From Bacillota bacterium (GTDB lineage: Bacteria > Bacillota > Clostridia > Acetivibrionales > DSM-1351): a DNA stretch of 16,132 nucleotides. Shown here in pieces: positions 7,669-13,565 of this stretch. The DNA is taken from assembly GCA_023398105.1 (NCBI GenBank), contig JAEWST010000165.1, forward strand, positions 1 through 16,132, read 5' to 3'. The notes beneath the pieces are model-generated. The model did not search any database and had not been told where the DNA came from. It was given only the letters and a program-made list of their open reading frames with translations. A program made the position numbers and the translations under genes. Position 1 is the first letter of the stretch. The number at the start of each line of letters is the position of its first letter.

Positions 7669-8712
7669 ATGGCTGAAACAGAAGTAAAAAAAATAAAATG
7701 TGTTGTATGGGATCTTGATAATACGCTATGGAACGGAGTGTTACTAGAGGATGAAAATGTAACATTGCGAGAAGGCTTATTTCAAATAATAAAAGTATTA
7801 GACAGCAGAGGAATACTTCAGTCTATTGCAAGTAAAAATGAATATAATGCCGCAATGAAAAAGCTTGAGGAATTTGATTTGGCAGAATATTTTATTTATC
7901 CCCAAATAGGTTGGAATACAAAATCTTCATTTGTACAGAATGTTGCGAAGTCAATAAACATAGGTTTAGATACAATTGCATTTGTTGATGACCAAGAGTT
8001 TGAAAGGGATGAAGTAAAGAATATATTCCCTCAAGTAATGTGTATTGATGCTGCAGATATAAACAAAATTTGTGATATGCAGGAGATGAATCCAAGGTTT
8101 ATTACATCGGATTCAAAAATCAGAAGACAATTATATATGAGTGATATTCGCAGAAATGATGATGAGAAAGACTTTGAGGGACCGCAAGAGGAATTTCTAG
8201 CTTCTTTGGGTATGAAGCTTACAATCGGATCTGTGCATGAGAATGATTTGCAACGTGCAGAAGAACTGACAGTTCGCACGCACCAGTTGAATTCAACAGG
8301 ATATACCTATTCATATGAGGAACTTGATGAATTGCACAAATCGGATAAGCACAAACTATTGATTGCAAGTTTGGAGGATAAATATGGGACTTATGGGCAT
8401 ATAGGACTGACACTTATTGAATGTCATGAAGATATATGGATACTAAAACTTCTGCTTATGTCTTGCCGTGTTATGTCTAGAGGTGTTGGAACAATTATGC
8501 TTAACCACATTATGAATATGGCTAAAAAACAAGGGGTAACCTTGCGGGCAGAGTTTGTTTCCACTGAACGTAACAGAATGATGTATGTAACATATAAATT
8601 TGCTGGATTTAAGGAGATTCAGGAAAATGGAAACTTTGTAGTTTTTGAGAATGACCTTTCAAATATAAATGCAATGCCAGACTATGTAAAGCTCAATGTA
8701 ATAGAGAATTAA
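7669..8712 (+). CDS. fkbH: FkbH-like glyceryl-ACP synthase (HAD + GNAT-like)
   Basis: 347 residues, ATG after GGGGAGGA. The N-terminal HAD-type phosphatase domain carries the nucleophile motif VVWDLDNTLWNG (Asp15, Asp17, Thr19), the SKNE block and the acidic FVDDQEFERDEV block. The C-terminal half is a GNAT-like domain with the FkbH-typical segments RTHQLNSTGYTYS, DKYGTYGHIGL and MSCRVMSRGVG. Enzymes of this family take a glyceryl group from 1,3-bisphosphoglycerate, remove the phosphate and load it on a carrier protein. This commits glycolytic carbon to hydroxymalonyl-, methoxymalonyl- or lactyl-type polyketide building blocks. Its position after a matching ACP and two dehydrogenases makes the family call very secure. 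No O-methyltransferase follows, so methylation is not supported in this window. The operon ends here at a hairpin. Confidence 0.93.
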   Translation: MAETEVKKIKCVVWDLDNTLWNGVLLEDENVTLREGLFQIIKVLDSRGILQSIASKNEYNAAMKKLEEFDLAEYFIYPQIGWNTKSSFVQNVAKSINIGLDTIAFVDDQEFERDEVKNIFPQVMCIDAADINKICDMQEMNPRFITSDSKIRRQLYMSDIRRNDDEKDFEGPQEEFLASLGMKLTIGSVHENDLQRAEELTVRTHQLNSTGYTYSYEELDELHKSDKHKLLIASLEDKYGTYGHIGLTLIECHEDIWILKLLLMSCRVMSRGVGTIMLNHIMNMAKKQGVTLRAEFVSTERNRMMYVTYKFAGFKEIQENGNFVVFENDLSNINAMPDYVKLNVIEN

Positions 8713-8742
8713 CTTTACTTAGCAGTGTTTGAATAATGTTGG

Positions 8743-8795
8743 ATAAAATCTCCTCCGGACAATAATTAAACTGTAAGGAGGAGATTTTATTTATG
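8743..8795 (+). promoter_or_regulatory. 14-bp hairpin overlapping a ribosome binding site
   Basis: A perfect inverted repeat, ATAAAATCTCCTCC at 8743-8756 and its complement at 8777-8790, with a 20-nt loop. The 3' arm contains GGAGGAG, placed 9 nt before an ATG at 8793, so folding would hide that ribosome binding site. The T-rich end (ATTTTATTT) also lets it serve as terminator for the operon ending at 8712. Such sequestering hairpins are common at the front of transposase genes, where they block translation of read-through transcripts. Confidence 0.55.
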
Positions 8796-8867
8796 ACGAC
8801 ACAAGACTGTACAGTAAAAAATATAATGAGCCTGATTGAATTGGCTGAATATCTTAAAAGAACGTAA
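8793..8867 (+). pseudogene. 24-codon stub ORF behind the hairpin
   Basis: The ATG at 8793 has an excellent GGAGGAG site, but the frame ends after 24 codons at TAA 8865-8867. The residues (TQDCTVKNIMSLIELAEYL) look like a helical N-terminus, not noise. With the sequestering hairpin in front and an IS3 remnant just behind, the likeliest reading is the surviving start of a transposase or other mobile gene whose body is deleted. A genuine tiny peptide cannot be excluded. Family not recognised. Confidence 0.3.
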
Positions 8868-9023
8868 ATGAAGTTAGCACGATTTGATTATGATCTATTT
8901 AAATAACAGTAATATCCATTCCGAGATACTTTTAATAATATCTCGCACATTTTTTCAACAGAACTCTCGGATTATTAGCATTAATGCATTCATATTTCTC
9001 AAAGACTGGTACTTTTTATGTAT
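8868..9023. other. Short non-coding scar beside the IS remnant
   Basis: A weak 7-bp hairpin (CGAGATA at 8922-8928, TATCTCG at 8939-8945) is followed by a T-run from 8950. It may be a terminator, or part of the lost orfB side of the IS3 remnant. On the minus strand there is an open piece containing a stretch like FEKYECINANNP, which could be degraded orfB sequence. I cannot confirm this. Confidence 0.25.
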
Positions 9024-9300
9024 CTAAATAAAAGTGCCGATTGATTTTTTTAATACATTTACCGTATTCTTCAAATTATCATTTTCTTTTTTGATTTTCT
9101 TAAGCTCTGCCTCAAGTTCTCTAGTTCTTGAGTTCTCAATATCTACAGGTTGTTTTGCGGCTGCAACCCAGCGTCTAAGGGCTGGTTCTGATATATCTAA
9201 ACTCTTGCAAACATCACTTATTGCCCTACCTTTTTCAATAACCATTTTTACAGCACTTGCTTTAATTCTTCACATATCTTTTTTGTTTATTACCTGTCAT
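9024..9300 (-). pseudogene. IS3-family transposase orfA, frameshifted remnant
   Basis: On the minus strand an ATG at 9300 opens MTGNKQKRY, after which the frame breaks twice. From about 9257 to the stop at 9024-9026 it reads as the helix-turn-helix DNA-binding half of an IS3-type OrfA: SAVKMVIEKGRAISDV, then SLDISEPALRRWV, then a Glu/Lys-rich leucine-zipper coiled coil (LEAELKKIKKENDNLK). The fragments line up as one ancestral OrfA of about 90 residues if two small shifts near 9262-9272 are repaired. The catalytic orfB with its DDE triad should lie at lower coordinates and is missing. The element is therefore dead. It separates the extender-unit operon from the regulator. Confidence 0.8.
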
Positions 9301-9336
9301 TTTTATCGCACTCCATGATTTTATTATACAATCACT

Positions 9337-9352
9337 AGGTTGTGTCCGTCAA
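9337..9352 (-). mobile_element. Possible terminal end of the IS3-type element
   Basis: On the minus strand, upstream of the orfA start, the sequence opens with TTGACGGACACAACC. An initial TG and a GGAC-like core are compatible with IS3-family terminal repeats. The matching right end is not visible, so the boundary is an estimate. A TATAAT-like box between this end and orfA (about 9321-9328, minus strand) would be the transposase promoter. Confidence 0.3.
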
Positions 9353-9562
9353 AGTAAGCATAACTCAGTTACTATACGTTCTTCACTTGGTATTTTGGTT
9401 TTTTATGGAATTAAAACACCTATAGAGATAAACAATGGTTTTTTTCATTCTACTCTAGGGGTAGTATATCAAGCATTATACTTTACTCACTACTGTGTTA
9501 CCCAATGGTATTATGTCAGGAATAAGAGGCTTTTTATTGATAAAATATTAGCAATGGATTAA
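9353..9562 (+). pseudogene. 3' end of an unidentified membrane-type gene
   Basis: After the presumed IS end, one frame stays open for about 70 codons to TAA 9560-9562, with no start codon of its own. The residues read as a protein C-terminus: a hydrophobic stretch (SLGILVFYGIKTPIEINNG) and a His/aromatic-rich segment (FFHSTLGVVYQALYFTHY) ending with a basic tail. It may be the tail of a gene cut by the IS element. The His spacing vaguely recalls membrane di-iron or desaturase-like proteins, but I cannot assign it. Confidence 0.35.
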
Positions 9563-9621
9563 CTTGAAGGTTTCATCAATACTTGAGCTGCGATGTGCCT
9601 TGTCAGTAAAATTCAACACAA

Positions 9622-9650
9622 TTCGACTAGTTAATGTTATAGTTTATAAT
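9622..9650 (+). promoter_or_regulatory. Candidate sigma-A promoter of the LuxR-type gene
   Basis: A perfect -10 box TATAAT at 9645-9650 sits 17 nt downstream of TTCGAC (9622-9627), a poor -35 match, and 39 nt before the regulator's ATG. The A/T-rich surroundings and absence of another gene between support it. The weak -35 suggests it may need activation. Confidence 0.45.
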
Positions 9651-9689
9651 TGTAGTAATTAAATATAAAATAAGGAAGAGGCGACAGTG

Positions 9690-10497
9690 ATGAATGAGTT
9701 TATATTTCGAAGTATTATGGAATCTTGGGCTAATTGTGAGCAATTTGGTATGTCGAAGGAGATTAAAGAACCCCAAAAAATAATTGCAGATGATGAGTTG
9801 CGTAAACAGGCAGAAAAAAAAAGAGTATTTGGCGATTTTTAAGGATTTTATGAATAAGTATATTGATACCATTAGAGTGGAAAGGGGATATTATTGCTTT
9901 CTAGTTTTAAATGAAGAATTAACAATTTTAGACGTTTTTTTTCCAAGATGGATAAATATAAGCGGACATTATACATTCAAAAAATTTCTAAAATCAGGTG
10001 TTTCGTTTTGTATTAAAAGTGTTGGGACTAATGCTGCATTTATTGCAAAACAGAGTAACACATCTGTATATCTTGAACCACAATTTCATTATTGCAATGT
10101 ATTAAGAGAATGTCATGAATACTGTGTACCGATTTGGGATGGTTATAAGAAATCATATGTATCTTTAATACGTGTAGGTCATCCCATATCAAGTGCTTTA
10201 AAAGGATTTGCAGACTTATTAGCAAATAATATGTGCTGTAATATATACACTCAAGGCATTTACGGTACTAAAAAAGATTTGACTAAAAAATTAACACAAC
10301 AGCATAAGTTGATTTTGAAAAGGATAGCCCAAGGTATGACTGACGAACAAATAGCACATGAATTAGAAATATCGCTATCTACAGTCAGATTTCATACTCA
10401 TAATATTTTTAAAATCTTCAATGTGGGTACGAGGATGGAAGCTGTTATAAAAGCAATCATTCAAAACGAGATTTTTATAAGTGATTTATATGACTAA
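9690..10497 (+). pseudogene. LuxR-type regulator with AcoR-like sensor, split at an A9 run
   Basis: The ATG at 9690 follows AAGGAAGAG. Its frame covers 50 codons (to TAA 9840-9842), and the neighbouring frame continues to 10497. Dropping one A from the A9 run at 9814-9822 joins them into one protein of about 268 residues. The N-terminus (SWANCEQFGMSKE, then DDELRKQAEKK) fits the SWxRCxxxG opening of AcoR-type sensor domains. The middle GAF-like part keeps SVGTNAAFIA and a His-Tyr-Cys motif seen in that family. The C-terminal 65 residues are a GerE/LuxR helix-turn-helix (ILKRIAQGMTDEQIAHEL, then STVRFHTHNIF). This sensor type usually precedes a sigma-54 AAA+ domain, so pairing it with LuxR is less usual. 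It probably controls the exporter or the cluster. The run could be a slippage or phase-variation site, decay or sequencing error. Confidence 0.75.
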
Positions 10498-10641
10498 TTT
10501 TACTAAAACGATATGATCGTGGACACAAGTGAAATTGAAGACATTTGTAGCCTCCTATTAGAACTGAATATATTCAAAGAAAAGTATTATAGGTTTGAAT
10601 CTTAAAAGGTCTGATGTTATAAACTTTGGAGTGGTTGTTTG

Positions 10642-10656
10642 TTTACATAATGTAAA
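10642..10656. promoter_or_regulatory. Perfect 15-bp palindrome, candidate operator
   Basis: TTTACATAATGTAAA is a perfect two-fold repeat of 7-bp arms about a central A. It is the size and shape of a dimeric repressor or activator site. It lies 145 nt after the LuxR-type regulator and 242 nt before the exporter ATPase start, so either could be controlled through it. AT-rich composition makes chance possible. Confidence 0.4.
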
Positions 10657-10693
10657 AACCAGGCATTAGAAATATAACGAGGCAAGAAAATGT

Positions 10694-10716
10694 CCCCCAC
10701 TTCTATAAGTGGCGGG
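10694..10716. repeat. Compact GC-rich hairpin
   Basis: CCCCCACTT pairs with AAGTGG and GGG around a CTAT loop, with one bulged C: a 9-bp stem in otherwise AT-rich DNA. No T-run follows closely, so it is not an ordinary terminator. Subterminal hairpins of IS200/IS605-type elements look like this, and it may be an element end or a structured leader RNA. I cannot tell which. Confidence 0.35.
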
Positions 10717-10755
10717 TACTGCTTTGATTTTCATGCGGTTAGAATATAAGGTGCA

Positions 10756-10782
10756 TTTTCGAGCTTGTATAAAAATCGAAAA
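10756..10782. repeat. 7-bp inverted repeat TTTTCGA
   Basis: TTTTCGA at 10756-10762 is repeated inverted as TCGAAAA at 10776-10782 with a 13-nt spacer. Centre-to-centre distance is 20 nt, about two helical turns, which suits a dimeric DNA-binding protein. A weak RNA hairpin is the alternative. Confidence 0.3.
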
Positions 10783-10817
10783 ATTTTATTTTGAATCTAG
10801 GCGTTATAACAATTAGC

Positions 10818-10847
10818 TTTTGCGGTGTAATAGAAGGTTTTGCGGTG
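10818..10847 (+). repeat. 10-bp direct repeat spaced by 20 nt
   Basis: TTTTGCGGTG occurs at 10818-10827 and again at 10838-10847, exactly 20 nt apart, so both copies face the same side of the helix. They lie 50-80 nt before the exporter start. Same-face direct repeats are typical of binding sites for activators with tandem contacts. The exact copy and G-rich core in AT-rich DNA argue against chance. Confidence 0.42.
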
Positions 10848-10897
10848 GATTAGTTACTGACGGAAGTTTGCAGAAAATAGTACAAGCGGAGGTAGTT

Positions 10898-11908
10898 ATG
10901 GCACTTATTACGATTAACAATTTAGTTAAGGATTATAATATTAATGTAAGAAAGAAAGGAATCTTAGGTGCAGTACAAGGTCTCCTTATGCCTGAGTATA
11001 AGATAAAACGGGCAGTAGATAATATCAGCTTTGAAATCAAGAAGGGTGAAACGGTTGGTTTTATAGGACCTAATGGTGCCGGAAAATCAACAACGGTCAA
11101 GATGCTTACAGGGATACTGGTTCCGACATCGGGCTCAATATCTATCGGCGGTCTTTGTCCGCATAAAGACAGAAAAAAGAATGCATTTAGAATTGGAGCT
11201 GTATTCGGACAGAGGACACAGCTTTGGTGGGATCTCCCAGCAGTGGACACCTTTGACCTACTCAGATACGTATATAAAATCCCTGAAAAGATCTTCAAGA
11301 AGAATATGGAGGTGTTTAATGAAATCCTAGGTTTGAATGAATTTATCAATAGCCCTACAAGGCAGCTGAGTCTTGGGCAGAGGATGAGGGCCGATATTGC
11401 AGCAGCTTTGCTTCATGATCCGGAAATCATTTTCTTTGATGAACCTACAATAGGTTTGGACGTTGTAGCTAAAGAAAGGATTAGAGAATTCATAAGGTTT
11501 GTTAATAAGGAAAAAGACACAACAATGTTGTTTACAACTCATGACATGTTAGATATCGAAAAGACATGCCAGAGAATGATAATAATCGATCATGGCATGA
11601 CCATTTATGATGGTTCAGTAGAAAAGATTAAGGATGTTCTTGGAAAAGAGAGAACCCTTGCTGTGGAATTTGGAGAAAAATACAACGAGATTTCGTTGCC
11701 TGGGGTTGAACTGCTCAAGCAGGAAGAAAACAGAATGTGGTTTAAATTCAATAAGGATGAGGTGCAGGTCTCAAATCTTATTTTCAGTTTAACCCAAAAA
11801 TTTGTGATCAACGACTTGACAATACAGGAACCAGAGATTGAGGCAATTGTCAGAGAAATCTATCAGGGGGGTATTAGTTTTGATAAGAGCTTATCTGGAG
11901 TTTGCTAA
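10898..11908 (+). CDS. ABC transporter ATPase, DrrA/multidrug-export type
   Basis: 336 residues from an ATG with a CGGAGGT site 7 nt upstream. The frame is open from 10820, but this start gives the normal family N-terminus. Walker A is GPNGAGKST (57-65), Q-loop Gln105, signature LSLGQ (157-161), Walker B IIFFDEPT (177-184) and switch His215 (TTHDM). The C-terminal ~100 residues form an extra domain seen in ATPases paired with ABC-2 permeases. It powers the two permeases encoded next, whose first start overlaps its 3' end by 29 nt. Given the biosynthetic neighbours, export or self-protection for the cluster's product is the likely role. The sequence does not show the substrate. Confidence 0.93.
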   Translation: MALITINNLVKDYNINVRKKGILGAVQGLLMPEYKIKRAVDNISFEIKKGETVGFIGPNGAGKSTTVKMLTGILVPTSGSISIGGLCPHKDRKKNAFRIGAVFGQRTQLWWDLPAVDTFDLLRYVYKIPEKIFKKNMEVFNEILGLNEFINSPTRQLSLGQRMRADIAAALLHDPEIIFFDEPTIGLDVVAKERIREFIRFVNKEKDTTMLFTTHDMLDIEKTCQRMIIIDHGMTIYDGSVEKIKDVLGKERTLAVEFGEKYNEISLPGVELLKQEENRMWFKFNKDEVQVSNLIFSLTQKFVINDLTIQEPEIEAIVREIYQGGISFDKSLSGVC

Positions 11909-12671
11909 AAAGGCATTTCAAAATAATATTGTATACAGGTTTGACTGTTTTGTTGGCGTAATTAATACCCTCGTTATGATTTTTGTCAATATATCCATCT
12001 GGAAGGCTATCTATGAAGAGGAGGAAATACTTGACGGGGTACAATTCAGGATACTGGTGACCTACATAGTTATTGGATTTCTCATGCAGTGTATTTTTAC
12101 AATGGATGAATACATAATAGAGAATAAGGTTAAATCTGGACTTATATCGTCTGATCTTTTGAAACCTATTAGCTTTAGGCTCTATATTTTCTCACACAAC
12201 CTTGGAAATACAGCTTTCAAATTGGTTATGCAGCTTATGCCCACACTTATCGTTTCGATACTTTTATTTAAGCTACTGGCTCCTTTTTCTTTGGCTATGG
12301 GCATATACTTTGTAATAAGTGCAGTACTGGGTTTTCTCGTGCTGTATTGTTTGAATTTTATAGTATGGGTCAGCTCCTTCTGGTTTTTCTGGACCTTTAG
12401 TTTGGTAACAATAAAGGATGCTTTCGTAATGATTTTCTCAGGTGCACTGCTTCCTTTATGGTTTATGCCTCAGTGGCTTCAAGATTTTATTAAGTTTACT
12501 CCTTTTGATTCAATATACTTTACTCCGATATCCATTTATCTTGGGCAAGTACCGAGTGAAGACATCTTTATGACTATAGTCAGACAGGTTATATGGCTTG
12601 GGATATTATTTGTTATTGGACAGATTTTATGGAAAAGGGCAACAAAGAAACTTGTTGTTCAAGGGGGATGA
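11880..12671 (+). CDS. ABC-2 family permease subunit 1
   Basis: About 263 residues with six predicted membrane segments. The frame is open from 11838, but I choose the TTG at 11880 (LIRAYLEFAKKAFQNN): it follows a GGGGGG site at 11865-11870 and gives the standard N-terminal amphipathic start. It overlaps the ATPase gene by 29 nt, indicating translational coupling. The pattern (RAYLEFAKKAFQNN...YRFDCFVGVINTL near the start and a conserved LPLWFMPQWLQDFIKFTPF near the C-terminal third) matches the ABC2_membrane_6-type permeases that act in pairs with a DrrA-like ATPase. It would form half of the export channel. Confidence 0.87.
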   Translation: MIRAYLEFAKKAFQNNIVYRFDCFVGVINTLVMIFVNISIWKAIYEEEEILDGVQFRILVTYIVIGFLMQCIFTMDEYIIENKVKSGLISSDLLKPISFRLYIFSHNLGNTAFKLVMQLMPTLIVSILLFKLLAPFSLAMGIYFVISAVLGFLVLYCLNFIVWVSSFWFFWTFSLVTIKDAFVMIFSGALLPLWFMPQWLQDFIKFTPFDSIYFTPISIYLGQVPSEDIFMTIVRQVIWLGILFVIGQILWKRATKKLVVQGG

Positions 12672-12676
12672 TTTTT

Positions 12677-13516
12677 ATGAGAGATAGTAGAACCTTCAGC
12701 ATACCTGAACTTATAAGACTGTTTTTAAAATTTTCACAATTAAACCTCAGGTCGATGCTTGAATATAAGTTTGATAGATTTTTACTGGCATTTGCAGTAT
12801 TCTGCAGGGAAATAATCAGTGTAGTAGTCATGTTCCTGATTCTTACACGCTTTATAAGAATCAAAGGTTGGGAAATGAATGAAATGTTCTTCCTTTACAG
12901 CTTTCTTTTCTTGTCCTATAGCCTTTTTATATTCCTTTTCACAGGAATAAGGGATTTTGATGACATGGTTTACACCGGCGAACTTGACAGATACCTTTTA
13001 AGACCTACGGGACTAATGTTTCAGATAGTATCTTCTAGAGTCGATTACTGTGCAACAGTTGGACATGGCGCAGTTGGAATTATTCTTTTTCTTAAAACAG
13101 CTGGTTCGGTTGGAATAGACTGGAATGCTACAAGTATTGCATATTATATTTCAGCCTTAATCGGAGGTGCAATAATCCAGGCGTCAATATTTATGATTTC
13201 ATCATGCTTCAGCTTCTGGGCAGTAAAAACTACAAATTTACGTAACCTCATATTCTTTAATTCAAGGCGATTTGCAGGCTATCCAATAAGTTTTTATCCA
13301 GGAATAATCCAGAAGCTGCTTATTTTTGTAGTTCCATTTGCATTTGTTAGTTATTTTCCGGCACAGTTCTTCCTCAGAAAGCCTGATATTAATATGTTCT
13401 GGAATGGATACCTTTATCTTACACCCGTTGTTGGTGCGATAATGTTTGCGTTGGTATATTCATTGTGGAGGTATGGCCTCAGAAGCTATAGCAGCACTGG
13501 TAATTCAATGTATTGA
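12677..13516 (+). CDS. ABC-2 family permease subunit 2
   Basis: 279 residues, about six membrane segments. Two ATGs are in frame, 12668 (overlapping the previous stop as ATGA) and 12677. The AAGGGGG site ending near 12667 is correctly spaced only for 12677, so I prefer that one. The sequence keeps the family pattern: an N-terminal LRSMLEYKFDRF segment, a GELDRYLLRPTG cytoplasmic motif after the second or third helix, and FVSYFPAQFFL with a following loop near the C-terminus. It resembles permease 1 in layout and is probably its heterodimer partner. With the ATPase it makes a complete three-gene exporter. The next gene starts 49 nt later and may share the transcript. Confidence 0.87.
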   Translation: MRDSRTFSIPELIRLFLKFSQLNLRSMLEYKFDRFLLAFAVFCREIISVVVMFLILTRFIRIKGWEMNEMFFLYSFLFLSYSLFIFLFTGIRDFDDMVYTGELDRYLLRPTGLMFQIVSSRVDYCATVGHGAVGIILFLKTAGSVGIDWNATSIAYYISALIGGAIIQASIFMISSCFSFWAVKTTNLRNLIFFNSRRFAGYPISFYPGIIQKLLIFVVPFAFVSYFPAQFFLRKPDINMFWNGYLYLTPVVGAIMFALVYSLWRYGLRSYSSTGNSMY

Positions 13517-13565
13517 TATGTTGTTTTTATAAATTTCAATATAAATAATTTTAGGGAAGTGACTT

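Larger units (their letters stand above)
10498..10897. other. 400-nt regulatory-looking intergenic region
   Basis: No convincing gene. The frame of the following ATPase extends back to 10820, but the added residues are unlike the family. The stretch holds an odd palindrome at 10642-10656, a strong hairpin at 10694-10716, an inverted repeat at 10756-10782 and a 10-bp direct repeat at 10818-10847, listed individually. A weak promoter match (TTGATT at 10724, TATAAG at 10745, 15-nt spacer) is the best I see for the exporter operon. Confidence 0.5.

Noticed and set aside
8922..8960. 7-bp hairpin with a following T-run as a terminator
   Set aside because: The stem is short and AT-rich, the T-run is offset by four bases, and no gene clearly ends before it. 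Kept only as a remark in the gap description.
9024..9040. Programmed frameshift from orfA into orfB of the IS3 element
   Set aside because: No orfB with a DDE triad follows, and the orfA itself is broken, so there is nothing to frameshift into.
9034..9318. 94-residue + strand frame opposite the IS3 orfA
   Set aside because: The minus strand clearly encodes an OrfA helix-turn-helix and coiled coil. The + frame is its hydrophobic mirror.
10933..11349. 138-residue minus-strand open frame under the ABC ATPase
   Set aside because: It is the reverse shadow of a conserved ATPase with all motifs in the + frame. It has no ribosome binding site of its own and no recognisable domain.
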